From: Methylomonas aurea | GTDB lineage: Bacteria > Pseudomonadota > Gammaproteobacteria > Methylococcales > Methylomonadaceae | NCBI RefSeq assembly: GCF_024505045.1 | Contig: NZ_JANIBM010000013.1 | Coordinates: 42,919-106,918, forward strand | Length of the DNA: 64,000 nucleotides | Direction: 5' to 3' | Part shown: positions 36,412 through 45,086 of the stretch, in pieces | Layout: each line of letters starts with the position of its first letter | How positions within the stretch are numbered: position 1 is the stretch's first letter | Made by a program: the position numbers and the translations under genes | The notes under the pieces: model-generated | The model's database searches: none | What the model was told of the DNA's origin: nothing | Seen by the model: the letters and a program-made list of their open reading frames with translations, nothing else

Positions 36412-36873
36412 CTATTTGGCCGGCGCCGGCACCGATGTTGCCGGGCCTATGCCGACGATTTGCAGGATGGTGTCTTCGTCTTTGGCGCCGTCGTAGTGGA
36501 TTTCGTTGCCGTAATGGGTGACGAAGCTGCCGGCCGGCACCGGCTTCAGATCGTCCGGGTTGTAATCGCTGCCGGTCCCCACCCACCAGGTGCCGGAAAT
36601 GACGGTAATGAAGCGGTCGTTAGGATGCGAATGCGGCTTGCTGTTGTGGTGGGCCTTCCATTTGTTCAATACCACGTACAGACCGGGTTTGGCCGGGTCG
36701 CCGACCAGCACGGCCGTCTCGGAACCGCTGGGATTGGCAACCCAATTGATTTGCTCGGGCAGTTTGATCGAGATCGCTTTCGGGTCCAGTTCGGCGGCGC
36801 CGGTTACGGCCGAACTTAAGCCCAGCAGGATAGCCAGTACCGGGGCGTGCGGTTTGCGGATCGTGTGCAACAT
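36412..36873 (-). CDS. secreted cupin-domain protein
   Basis: The 153-residue product has a signal peptide (VLAILLGLSSAVTGAAE). A single cupin barrel follows with metal-ligand pattern HHNSKPHSHPNDRFITVISG (His/His/Glu-like positions) and a second motif PAGSFVTHYGNEIHY. It is periplasmic and probably binds a transition metal; the reaction is unknown. The ATG at 36873 follows TTGGAGAAC. It is downstream of the arylsulfotransferase gene on the same strand, separated by 136 bp that contain a large inverted repeat, so read-through may be partial. Confidence 0.85.
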   Translation of the reverse strand: MLHTIRKPHAPVLAILLGLSSAVTGAAELDPKAISIKLPEQINWVANPSGSETAVLVGDPAKPGLYVVLNKWKAHHNSKPHSHPNDRFITVISGTWWVGTGSDYNPDDLKPVPAGSFVTHYGNEIHYDGAKDEDTILQIVGIGPATSVPAPAK

Positions 36874-36902
36874 GTGTTCTCCAAAAATAATGCGGGTTGA
36901 GG

Positions 36903-37000
36903 GTGGATTTCGGAGTGTTCGGTCTAGGGCTCTCCGTTCCGTGGATCGATTGGCGGGAACCCAGCCGCCAAAAAACCCGACCGAACACTCCGAAATCCAC
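36903..37000. repeat. perfect 22-bp inverted repeat with 54-bp spacer
   Basis: The arms at 36903-36924 and 36979-37000 are exact reverse complements (core TTTCGGAGTGTTCGG). The spacer holds a second hairpin (TGGCGG/CCGCCA). The element starts 9 bp after the arylsulfotransferase stop and ends 29 bp before the cupin start codon. It could attenuate transcription, stabilise mRNA or be a mobile repeat remnant. Confidence 0.8.
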
Positions 37001-37009
37001 CAGTTGTTA

Positions 37010-38419
37010 TCAAGCGGCCGGTTTGGCCTTGGCTGCTTCCGGCAGCGTGACCGGGTTTTCGCTATGCGGCGTCCCGGCCGGCACCCAGGCATACGGCACC
37101 GGCTGTGCCCGGTAAACCGCCGGACTGCTGGTCGGTTTGCCGGTTAGGCTGTCCTTGCCGGGTTTCGGATACGGGTTGACGTATTCCCAGACGATTTCGC
37201 CGTCCTTGCTGACTTGAAAAAAACGACCGCTCTGACCTTCGTCGATCAAGGTATTGCCGTTCGGCAGCCTCCGCGCCGAGCTGATATTGGTGCTGCGGAA
37301 CGACCAAGCCGGACTGCCCGAATCTTCCGCGGTGTATTGCCAGACGATTTGGTTTTGGATCGGATCGATCTCCAGAATCCGGGAGCCGCCGGTTCTGGGT
37401 ACCACCGCCGGCGGATAACCGGCCACGCCCTGGTTGTCGAATAGCAGCAGGTTACCGGCGCCCGGCAAACCTTCCGGGATGATGTGGGCGTCGTGCTGGC
37501 CGCTGATTTGATCGACCGGCCTCGGCACGTTGCGCGGATGGTTTTCTTCGCTGGTCGCCGGATAGTGCGGACCCAGGCGCCAAACGATTTTGCCGCTGTG
37601 GCGGTCGATGATGGCGATGAAATTGGCGTTGCGGGCGTCGAACAGCAGGTTGTCCGGCGCGAAGCGTTTGTCGCCGGCGGCGTACCAACGGTTGGGCCCG
37701 ACCGGTTTCAGATTGTTGGTGTGGAATACGTCGGCGATCGCCGAATTGCGCACCAGTTTCAATTCCGCCGGGCTGAAGCCGAACTCGTTCAGATGCGCCG
37801 ATGCCACCCATTTCCAAACCACTTCGCCGGCCGGATTCACCTCGTAAACCACATCGTCGATCACCGGTGTCGGTTTGAAGCCTTTGACCGGATGCACCCA
37901 GTTCGCCAGTACCGCGGTATTACCGTTCGGCAGCCGCGCCCAATCGTGGTGTTGCTGCGCCGCGCCGCCCGGCGCCTTGTCGCCGAAACGCCAGACCACG
38001 TTGCCGTCCCAATCGAGCTCGCCTATGGTTTTGCTGACGCGGCGGTTGATCTGGCCGGGGATCAAATCGGTGCCTTTGCCGTCGGTCAATTCCAATGTGA
38101 CCAGAACATGGCCGAGTTTGCCTCCGGTTAAAGCCGGATCGAGCAGCGTGCTGTGGCTGGCGGCGTCTTTCCATTCGTGTACCGAGTTGCCGTTCATGTC
38201 GATCAAATGCGCGACGTTGTCGCCGCCGGTGAACAACACGTAGCTATTGTAGGCCTTGGCCGGATCGTAGCGGGTGACGCCGGTCGGATAGACGCTGGGT
38301 GCGGCCAGGGCGCCGGACGCGTAAAGCGTGCCGGCCAGCGCCAATACCGCGTTTCGTTGGCGCTGCCGAAGGCGGCGGAATTTGGGTGCCTGATGTTGGG
38401 CAACGGGGTGTTTAGTCAT
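37010..38419 (-). CDS. arylsulfotransferase-family (ASST-like) periplasmic beta-propeller protein
   Basis: The 469-residue product has a signal peptide (AVLALAGTLYASGALAAPS). A beta-propeller follows with repeated motifs such as DWDGNVVWRFGDKAPGG, HHDWARLPNGNTAVLANW, EVNPAGEVVWKW and GQHDAHIIPEG. This matches the arylsulfotransferase family, which moves sulfuryl groups between phenolic compounds without PAPS. A possible catalytic His is in QHDAHII; I cannot confirm the active site from sequence alone. The ATG at 38419 was chosen for the signal peptide. A minus-strand sigma-54-type promoter lies 51 bp upstream. Confidence 0.82.
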   Translation of the reverse strand: MTKHPVAQHQAPKFRRLRQRQRNAVLALAGTLYASGALAAPSVYPTGVTRYDPAKAYNSYVLFTGGDNVAHLIDMNGNSVHEWKDAASHSTLLDPALTGGKLGHVLVTLELTDGKGTDLIPGQINRRVSKTIGELDWDGNVVWRFGDKAPGGAAQQHHDWARLPNGNTAVLANWVHPVKGFKPTPVIDDVVYEVNPAGEVVWKWVASAHLNEFGFSPAELKLVRNSAIADVFHTNNLKPVGPNRWYAAGDKRFAPDNLLFDARNANFIAIIDRHSGKIVWRLGPHYPATSEENHPRNVPRPVDQISGQHDAHIIPEGLPGAGNLLLFDNQGVAGYPPAVVPRTGGSRILEIDPIQNQIVWQYTAEDSGSPAWSFRSTNISSARRLPNGNTLIDEGQSGRFFQVSKDGEIVWEYVNPYPKPGKDSLTGKPTSSPAVYRAQPVPYAWVPAGTPHSENPVTLPEAAKAKPAA

Positions 38420-38469
38420 AAGCCTAATGGTTTGCCTGGTGGAGTGGTTTGAGTGTTCGTTACCGGTCC

Positions 38470-38485
38470 AGCAATTTGCAAGCCA
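38470..38485 (-). promoter_or_regulatory. sigma-54 promoter for the arylsulfotransferase gene
   Basis: Read on the minus strand, TGGCTT-GCAAA-TTGCT matches the -24/-12 consensus (TGGC and TTGCW, 5-bp spacing). The -12 lies 51 bp upstream of the start codon. Confidence 0.7.
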
Positions 38486-38775
38486 ATCGGTTAGTGCCGG
38501 GCAATCCCAGGTGCAGCCCATCTAAGGTGAGGCTCGCCGCTTCGGGTCGGTTTGCCGCGAAAATTTTGCCGTGCGGCGCTGCTGCACGACCAGCATGGCG
38601 TCAACACCGGCTGCCCCTGCTTCAACAATTTTCCGCAAAAAAAGCGGCGCCAGTGCGCGCGTTAGCCTGCCGCCGGTTAAAAAAGGTAAATCCGCGTTAA
38701 ACGCTTATAAACAGCGAGGTTGCATCCCGATTGCGGTACCGCTGGCCATTACCCATCCGTTGGTTGGCCGAACGA

Positions 38776-38791
38776 TGGCATGTGCATTGCA
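38776..38791 (+). promoter_or_regulatory. sigma-54 promoter for the TonB-dependent receptor
   Basis: TGGCAT-GTGCA-TTGCA is a near-perfect -24/-12 pair, 85 bp upstream of the GTG start of the receptor gene. Confidence 0.82.
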
Positions 38792-38875
38792 AAAGGTGAT
38801 GCAGGGCACATTTCATCGCGGCCGTTGCTGCATGGATGCCTATCTCTAATTTGGACAATTAAATCGGGTGAAACA

Positions 38876-41776
38876 GTGAAAGATTATTCGACAAGCGCAG
38901 AGCCGCAAACGCTCGGAGCGGATGCGGGCGTTCCGAAAACCGTCAGCCGGCGCAGAACCCTATCGGCCTGCGTGGCGGTGGCAATCGCCGGCGCTTCGCT
39001 GCTAGCGGCGGCCGACGCCCAGGCGGCGCCGGCCAAGAAAACTAGCAAACGAAGCGCCGGCAATAGCAAGGTGGCCAGCGATTTGGAGCTCGAGAACCAA
39101 CGTTTGCGCCAGGAATTGGCGGCGGCAAAAGCCAGGGAATTGGAATTGATCAGGAAAGGCACGGCGGCGGGTGCCGGCGCTGCCGTAGCGGCGGGCGGCG
39201 CGGCAGCGGCCGAACCCGGCGCGGAAGCCGCGGACGCCGAATTGCAGGTGGCCGAGAAAGAAGATGACAAGGCCAAAGATTTGGGCGAGGTGGTGGTTAA
39301 GGCCCGGCCCCGCCTGCAAAAGCTGAAGGACATCCCGAACTCGACTTCGGTCCGGACCGGCGAGGAGTTGCATAAGGAATTGGCGATGGATTTGGGCGAT
39401 ATTTTGAAACGCGCCGGCAACGTCAAATGGAACTACGGCAACGCCCGCACCAGCAGCTTGTCGATGCGCGGCGTCGGCCAGCAGGCGCAAACCGACGCGA
39501 TGGACCCCAGCGTCGGCACCATCGTTGACAACGTGCCGTACGCCTATAACCCGCTATCCAGCTTCGACCATTACGACATCGATTCGATTCAGGTCGAACG
39601 CGGTCCGCAAGGCACCGACGGCGGCAAGAACGTCAGCTTGGGCCGGGTCAATATCAACACCCGGCGGCCCACCTTCAACCGGGAAGCGACCTATTCGGCC
39701 ACCTACGGCCAGTTCAATACCTACATCGGCGACGCCGCCTTGGGCGGGGCGGTAATCGACAACTTTCTGGCCTGGCGCGGCGCATTCCACGTCAACAAAG
39801 GCGAGGGCGCGACCAAAAACCTGTATAACACCGACCAGACCTGGTACAACCGCGACCGCGTGTCCGGCCGGATCCAGTTTTTGCTGACGCCGACCGAGAC
39901 CTTCAGTACCCTGATCCGTTTCGACGCCAATCCGCGCGGCGAGGAATTCAATAACGGCAACAACTTCTTTACGCCGACGCCGCGCATCTCGGCCAACGGC
40001 CTGCCGACCAACCTGAACAACGACGCCGGCACCCGTTTGGCACGGCGCTGGTTCCGAGAGGGTAAGCCCGAATATAGCTACCAAAATAACTACCTGTTCG
40101 GCAACGGCGAGAACGCGTTCAACCAGGATGCGCAATACGCCTTGATCACCGCCAGCAAGGGCGGCTCGGTGGAAGCCAACTGGGACGCCGGGATCGGTAA
40201 GTTCACGTCGATCACCGCTTACCGCGATTTCGAATTCCAGGCTCGTAACGACGGCGATTCGACCCCATTCGACGTGCAGAAAAACGGCGGCGGCGCGGTG
40301 CCCGAATTCCGGCAATTGAGCCAGGAGATCAAATTTACTTCCAACTGGGGCAATCTGGTCGATTACGTCGCCGGCGCCTATTTCAACGACCGGAAAATGA
40401 TCAAGGGCAACCGGGTCGGTTTCGGCCGCGACGCCGGCGCCTGGCTGGCCGGAGCCGGCGCTTACGGCCGGCTGGATGCCGATTCGGCCGGCCGGCAGTT
40501 GATGATGGATTCGTTGAACGAGTTGCATACCGATAACCCTTATTACATCCATAACAAGACCGCATCCGCCTTCCTGAATGCCAAGTGGCACATTACCGAG
40601 CCGCTGACGCTGGAAACCGGGGTGCGTTTCAACATCGAAAACCGGCGCCAGGAGACCGATAAGTTCATTACCAACCAAGGTTCCGGTGCCGCACTGAATC
40701 CGTACTCGGTCAATGGCATCAACCTGGGCGGTTTCGATACCGTGACCGCGACCGGCGCGTTGACCGCCAGTGCCGCGCTGGACCCGGTACAAGTGGCGCG
40801 CGCCGATGCGGTGGCCTTGAAATACTTCGGCGTCGCGACTTATGCCGGTCTGACGGCGGCGCAGCGGCGCCAGGTCGGCGATGCGAAAGGCTTGCGGGCC
40901 GGCCAGATGGGCTTGTTGTGGGCGCGCGAGCCGGGTCGAATCTTTAAATCCACCCAGCCCAGCTATCAAGTACGGCCGACCTATAAATTCAACGAGGACT
41001 ATACCGGTTACCTGTCCTGGGGTTACAACGAAAAGGCCGGCCTGTCGCAGACCGTCAACAGCGTGGCTTACCTGGTCGAGCCGGAAAAAACCAACTCGTT
41101 CGAAATCGGTTTGAAATCGCTCTTGTTCAACCGGGCATTGACCTTGAACACCGACTTTTTCTGGACCGAAATCAGCAATTACCAGCAAGCGGTTCAGGTT
41201 ATCGATATCTACCAGACCGCGGCGTTGGGCCAGGACACCTATACCTCGATTACCGGCAACGCCAAAGGCGTCCGTGCCTACGGCGTCGAGGTGGACGGTT
41301 CGTTGGTCGATACCATTCCGTTCACGACGGTCAATTTCTCCGGTTCGTATAACGAAGCCTTCTATACCGATTTCAAAAATGCCGGTAAAGCCGCGGAGTG
41401 GAACAATTTGGCGGCCCCTTACCGGGATCTGACCGGACAAACGTTGCCCGGTGCGGCCAAGTTCACGTTTAGCGTCAGTCCGGAATTCAGGTATCCGGTG
41501 GAAATTTTGGGCAGCAACCAGGAGTTTCACACCAGCTTTACCACCGCGTTCACCAGTAGCTACAAATCCGATACCTTGTTGTCGGATTACAGCGTGATTC
41601 CGGCCAACACCACGACCGACTTGTCGATCGGTATCGGCCGCAAGGACCGCGCGTTCGACGTGTCGCTGGTGGCGAAAAACATCTTCAACAACCAGACGCC
41701 GTTCGCCAAAACCTGGAACAGTTGGCAGCCGGGTATTCCGCAATGGTTCGGCCTGACTCTGAACGGTAAGTTCTAA
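38876..41776 (+). CDS. TonB-dependent outer-membrane receptor with N-terminal coiled coil
   Basis: The 966-residue product has a long signal region (SACVAVAIAGASLLAAADAQ). An unusual periplasmic extension follows: a leucine-rich coiled coil (SDLELENQRLRQELAAAKAR) and an Ala/Gly linker (about residues 60-130). The TonB-box-like DLGEVVVKAR comes next, then a plug domain (KDIPNSTSVRTGEELHKE to about residue 270) and a 22-strand-type barrel ending GIPQWFGLTLNGKF with terminal Phe. Barrel loops are long. The GTG start at 38876 was chosen because upstream residues are not signal-like. A sigma-54 promoter precedes it and a strong terminator follows. The ligand is unknown; ExbB/ExbD/TonB genes at 60-62 kb could energise it. 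Confidence 0.9.
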   Translation: MKDYSTSAEPQTLGADAGVPKTVSRRRTLSACVAVAIAGASLLAAADAQAAPAKKTSKRSAGNSKVASDLELENQRLRQELAAAKARELELIRKGTAAGAGAAVAAGGAAAAEPGAEAADAELQVAEKEDDKAKDLGEVVVKARPRLQKLKDIPNSTSVRTGEELHKELAMDLGDILKRAGNVKWNYGNARTSSLSMRGVGQQAQTDAMDPSVGTIVDNVPYAYNPLSSFDHYDIDSIQVERGPQGTDGGKNVSLGRVNINTRRPTFNREATYSATYGQFNTYIGDAALGGAVIDNFLAWRGAFHVNKGEGATKNLYNTDQTWYNRDRVSGRIQFLLTPTETFSTLIRFDANPRGEEFNNGNNFFTPTPRISANGLPTNLNNDAGTRLARRWFREGKPEYSYQNNYLFGNGENAFNQDAQYALITASKGGSVEANWDAGIGKFTSITAYRDFEFQARNDGDSTPFDVQKNGGGAVPEFRQLSQEIKFTSNWGNLVDYVAGAYFNDRKMIKGNRVGFGRDAGAWLAGAGAYGRLDADSAGRQLMMDSLNELHTDNPYYIHNKTASAFLNAKWHITEPLTLETGVRFNIENRRQETDKFITNQGSGAALNPYSVNGINLGGFDTVTATGALTASAALDPVQVARADAVALKYFGVATYAGLTAAQRRQVGDAKGLRAGQMGLLWAREPGRIFKSTQPSYQVRPTYKFNEDYTGYLSWGYNEKAGLSQTVNSVAYLVEPEKTNSFEIGLKSLLFNRALTLNTDFFWTEISNYQQAVQVIDIYQTAALGQDTYTSITGNAKGVRAYGVEVDGSLVDTIPFTTVNFSGSYNEAFYTDFKNAGKAAEWNNLAAPYRDLTGQTLPGAAKFTFSVSPEFRYPVEILGSNQEFHTSFTTAFTSSYKSDTLLSDYSVIPANTTTDLSIGIGRKDRAFDVSLVAKNIFNNQTPFAKTWNSWQPGIPQWFGLTLNGKF

Positions 41777-41800
41777 ACCGATTTCTCGTGGTGCCTCCGT

Positions 41801-41833
41801 ACGGGCCTGGGTAAAACCAGGCCCGTTTTTTTT
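41801..41833 (+). terminator. intrinsic terminator after the TonB receptor
   Basis: A 10-bp stem ACGGGCCTGG/CCAGGCCCGT (41801-41810 with 41817-41826) has a 6-nt loop and a run of T residues. Confidence 0.93.
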
Positions 41834-41955
41834 GCGTCCCGCGCCAGAGTTCTTCGATTGAGCAAGCGCGCTTCGCCAGACGGCCGCCGCTGTTAGTCCA
41901 ACAGCAGGCCCTGTTGTGCGGCTGCTGAATTTGCATCAGCCCAAATGCGAGCTTG

Positions 41956-41980
41956 CCGGTAAACAATGTTCCATTACCGG
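41956..41980. promoter_or_regulatory. inverted repeat, candidate activator site (UAS)
   Basis: CCGGTAA-N11-TTACCGG lies about 85-110 bp upstream of the -24 element at 42064. This is the usual position for an enhancer-binding protein site. Confidence 0.45.
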
Positions 41981-42063
41981 AAAGTTGACCGCAATTGACA
42001 AAAAACAATAAATAAATCAATGACTAATAAAAATATCTTTCGGGCGGCGGTTTGCGGTTTTCG

Positions 42064-42079
42064 TGGCACGCAAGTTGCA
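42064..42079 (+). promoter_or_regulatory. sigma-54 promoter for the rhodanese/DUF1549 operon
   Basis: TGGCAC-GCAAG-TTGCA is a perfect match to the -24/-12 consensus, 72 bp upstream of the rhodanese start codon. Confidence 0.87.
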
Positions 42080-42150
42080 ATTTCTAAAGCGTAGCAATCG
42101 TTCAATCGTGCGTCAGCGCGGGAAATTTATAAATTAGGAAGAAACAGAAC

Positions 42151-42609
42151 ATGAATAAAACCATCCAGCTTGCGATTTTGGCCTTGTTGCTTAACGGTCC
42201 GGTCGCGTTTGCGGCAAGCCACGACCATCATGAAAAAAAGCCGGAGGCGCCAGCCGCGGCCGAATACAAATATAAAACGCCGAAATTGAATCGTGCCCAA
42301 TTCGACCAATTGCTGGCCAAGCCGGAGCAATTAACCATTATCGACGTACGCCGGCCGGACGAATTGACGGCCAAAGGCGGGTTTCCGGTGTATTTGAGCA
42401 TTCAAGCCAGCGAAATCGAGAACAGCCTGGGTTTCATTCCTAAGGACAGAAGCATCGTCACCGTTTCCAACCATGCCGGTAGAGCCGGCGCCGCGGCCGA
42501 TTTGTTGGCAAGCAAAGGCTTCAAGGTGGTCGGTGCAGTCGGCGCCCAAAACTACGAGGAAGAAGGCGGCAAGCTGGCCAAGATCGTGCCGCCGGAACCG
42601 AAAAAATAA
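42151..42609 (+). CDS. periplasmic rhodanese-like protein lacking the catalytic Cys
   Basis: The 152-residue product has a signal peptide (IQLAILALLLNGPVAFAAS), then a His-rich stretch (SHDHHEKK) and a rhodanese domain (LTIIDVRRPDELTAKGGFPV). The active-site loop reads SNHAGRAG where active rhodaneses have a Cys at the first position, so sulfurtransfer is unlikely and a binding or sensing role is more plausible. It is the first gene after a perfect sigma-54 promoter and precedes the DUF1549/DUF1553 gene by 111 bp. The histidines could bind a metal. Confidence 0.87.
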   Translation: MNKTIQLAILALLLNGPVAFAASHDHHEKKPEAPAAAEYKYKTPKLNRAQFDQLLAKPEQLTIIDVRRPDELTAKGGFPVYLSIQASEIENSLGFIPKDRSIVTVSNHAGRAGAAADLLASKGFKVVGAVGAQNYEEEGGKLAKIVPPEPKK

Positions 42610-42720
42610 TTAAGGATTGAAGAAACCCAAGCGGCATCCGTCCCGGCAGAGACCGGAAAACGCCAAGTTTTCCGGCCGGTGCGGAGCCGAAGCGACATTG
42701 TTAAATTTTGGAGGAATCTT

Positions 42721-45054
42721 ATGAGGTTGAAATTGGTTTCCGCGCTGCTTTGGGGGGTGACGTTAGCGTTACCCAGCCAAGCATTCGCGGCAGAAGAAAA
42801 AGCCGCCGAGCCGGCCAAGGCCGAAGCCGGCGCTGCCGAGTCCGGCGCTTCGAAGTCGAAACATTGGGCCTACCAGCCGCTGAAATCGCCGGAAGCGCCA
42901 GCCGTCAAAAACAAGGATTGGGTCAGAACCCCGATCGACGCTTTTGTGTTGGCGCCGTTAGAGGCTAAAGAATTGGCGCCGTCGCCGGAAGTCGAGCGCG
43001 CCGCCTTCATTCGCCGGGCGACGCTGGACGCTTGGGGCGTGATTCCGACTCCGGAGGAAGTCGAAGCCTTCGTCAACGACAAATCCGACAACGCTTACGA
43101 AAAACTGGCCGACCGTTTGCTGGCGTCGCCGAAATACGGCGAGCGTCAGGCGCGGCGCTGGCTGGATTTGGCCCGCTATGCCGACAGCTCCGGATTCACC
43201 AACGACGAAAACCGCGACAATATGTGGCGTTACCGCGATTACGTCGTCAAGTCGTTCAACGAAGACAAGCCGTATGCACAGTTCGTACAGGAACAATTGG
43301 CCGGCGACGAACTGTTTCCGGGCAATACCGATGCGTTGATCGCCACCGGCTTCATTAGAAGCTATCCCGACGACAGCAACTCGCGCGACCTGGTCCAGAA
43401 AAAATTCCAGAACCAGACCGATATCACCGATACCGTCGGCGAAGTGTTTCTGGCGCAAACCGTGGGTTGCGCCCGTTGCCACAACCATAAGTTCGACAAG
43501 ATTTCGATGAAGGAGTATTACCAACTGCAATCGTTCTTCGCCAACGTCAATGCGGTGGACAAGATTCCGGTGCCGGTCAAAGGCGAAACCGAACAAGAAT
43601 GGGTGAAAGCCAACGCCAAATGGGAAGAGGCGGTCAAGGAAATCAAGGCCAAACGCCAGGCATTGATCGATCCGGTCAAGGACAAGGCGCGGAAATACAA
43701 CTACGAGCGGTTCTCGCTGGCTACCCAGGCCGCGCTGAACAAGCCGGAAAGCCAATGGACCCCGGAAGATCGCTGGATCAACCACCGTTACGATTCCAAC
43801 GAAGACGAAGCGGCGGCGGCGTTGGCCTTCTATCAGGATAACTCGGCTAAAGGCGCCTACAGCTACGATCCGAGCTACGAGAAAAAAGCCCAAGAGTTTA
43901 AGGAAATCAATAAAGAACTGAAAAAATGGGAAAAATTGAAGCCCGTTAAAGGTTCCGTCTACATCTCCGCGGTGTCGGAGCTGGGCCATCCGCAGCAACC
44001 GCCGACTCACATCCGCTTCGCCGGCCAGTTCGATAAACCGTTGGAGGAAGTGCAACCCGGCTTCCCGGCCGCAATTTCCAGCGAGCAACCGGACATCAAG
44101 CCGACCGCCGTATCGTCCGGCCGCCGCGCCGCGTTGGCGAAATGGATCGCCAGCCCGACCAACCCGTTGACCGCTAGAGTGTTCGTGAACCGGGTGTGGG
44201 GCCAGTATTTCGGCAAAGGCATCGTCGAAACCGTCAGCGACTTCGGTAAAGCCGGCACCAAACCGACCAACCCGGAATTGCTGGATTATCTGGCGTCCAA
44301 TTTCATCAAACAAAATTGGAGCGTGAAAAAACTGCATAAGGAAATCCTGCTGTCCAGCGTCTACCGCCAGGACTCCAAACCGCGTGAAGACGTGGCCAAA
44401 GCCGATCCGGACAACAAGTTACTGGCCGTATTCCCGCGCCAACGCCTGGAAGCCGAGCAAATCCGCGATTCGTTGCTGGTGGCCGCGGCGAAGCTGGAAG
44501 ATACCGTCGGCGGACCGCCGGTATTCCCGGAAGTCCCTAAAGGTTTGAATGCCGGCGATAAATGGCCGGTCGACAAGACAACCAAGGAAACCAACCGCAG
44601 AAGCCTGTACGTGTTCACCAAACGCAGCGTGCCGTATCCGATGCTGGATACCTTCGACATGGCCTCCGCGCAGCAAGTCCACAGCAAGCGCGACGTGACG
44701 ACGACGCCGTTGCAATCGTTGGCCCTGTTCAACAGCGATACCGTATTCGGTTGGTCGCAGTCCCTGGCCGGGCGCGTAATCAACGAAGCCGGCGCCGACG
44801 AATCCGACCAATTGGAACGCCTGTACCAGATTCTGTTCGCCCGCAGCCCGACCGACGAGGAGAAAGAAACCCTGGAAGGTTTCCTGGAAGAGCAGGAAAA
44901 AGTGATCAAGCAGAAAGTTGCGGAAGGCAAATTCACCGCCAGCGTGCCGGTCGGCGTGAAGGATGCGGAGAAACTGGACCCGGTGCGTTCGTCGGCCTTC
45001 GTCGACCTGGTGCACGCAGTGGCGAACTCCAACGAATTCGTCTACCGCTTCTAA
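42721..45054 (+). CDS. DUF1549/DUF1553 (planctomycete-type) secreted protein with CXXCH motif
   Basis: The 777-residue product has a signal peptide (SALLWGVTLALPSQAFAAE). DUF1549 (about residues 68-275) includes PIDAFVLAPLEAKELAPSPE and RRWLDLARYADSSGF. DUF1553 (about residues 480-740) includes NPLTARVFVNRVWGQYFGKG and RLEAEQIRDSLL. A CARCH heme-binding motif at residues 250-254, within HNHKFD context, is typical of DUF1549 and suggests a covalently bound heme c. The N-terminal PSCyt1 domain often seen in Planctomycetes is missing. Function is unknown; DUF1549/1553 genes usually pair with DUF1501, as here (32 bp downstream). The ATG follows GGAGGAATC. Confidence 0.9.
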   Translation: MRLKLVSALLWGVTLALPSQAFAAEEKAAEPAKAEAGAAESGASKSKHWAYQPLKSPEAPAVKNKDWVRTPIDAFVLAPLEAKELAPSPEVERAAFIRRATLDAWGVIPTPEEVEAFVNDKSDNAYEKLADRLLASPKYGERQARRWLDLARYADSSGFTNDENRDNMWRYRDYVVKSFNEDKPYAQFVQEQLAGDELFPGNTDALIATGFIRSYPDDSNSRDLVQKKFQNQTDITDTVGEVFLAQTVGCARCHNHKFDKISMKEYYQLQSFFANVNAVDKIPVPVKGETEQEWVKANAKWEEAVKEIKAKRQALIDPVKDKARKYNYERFSLATQAALNKPESQWTPEDRWINHRYDSNEDEAAAALAFYQDNSAKGAYSYDPSYEKKAQEFKEINKELKKWEKLKPVKGSVYISAVSELGHPQQPPTHIRFAGQFDKPLEEVQPGFPAAISSEQPDIKPTAVSSGRRAALAKWIASPTNPLTARVFVNRVWGQYFGKGIVETVSDFGKAGTKPTNPELLDYLASNFIKQNWSVKKLHKEILLSSVYRQDSKPREDVAKADPDNKLLAVFPRQRLEAEQIRDSLLVAAAKLEDTVGGPPVFPEVPKGLNAGDKWPVDKTTKETNRRSLYVFTKRSVPYPMLDTFDMASAQQVHSKRDVTTTPLQSLALFNSDTVFGWSQSLAGRVINEAGADESDQLERLYQILFARSPTDEEKETLEGFLEEQEKVIKQKVAEGKFTASVPVGVKDAEKLDPVRSSAFVDLVHAVANSNEFVYRF

Positions 45055-45086
45055 GCGAACACTTACTGAATATTAGGAAACAGACA

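Larger units (their letters stand above)
38420..38875. other. divergent regulatory region, arylsulfotransferase / TonB receptor
   Basis: 456 bp without a gene separate two divergent units. It carries two sigma-54-type promoters, one for each direction. A GCGGTACCGC palindrome (about 38734-38743) lies between them and could be an activator site. Confidence 0.55.
41834..42150. other. promoter region of the rhodanese/DUF1549 operon
   Basis: Non-coding, increasingly AT-rich. It contains the inverted repeat at 41956-41980 and the sigma-54 promoter at 42064-42079, both described separately. Nothing else is seen. Confidence 0.6.
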
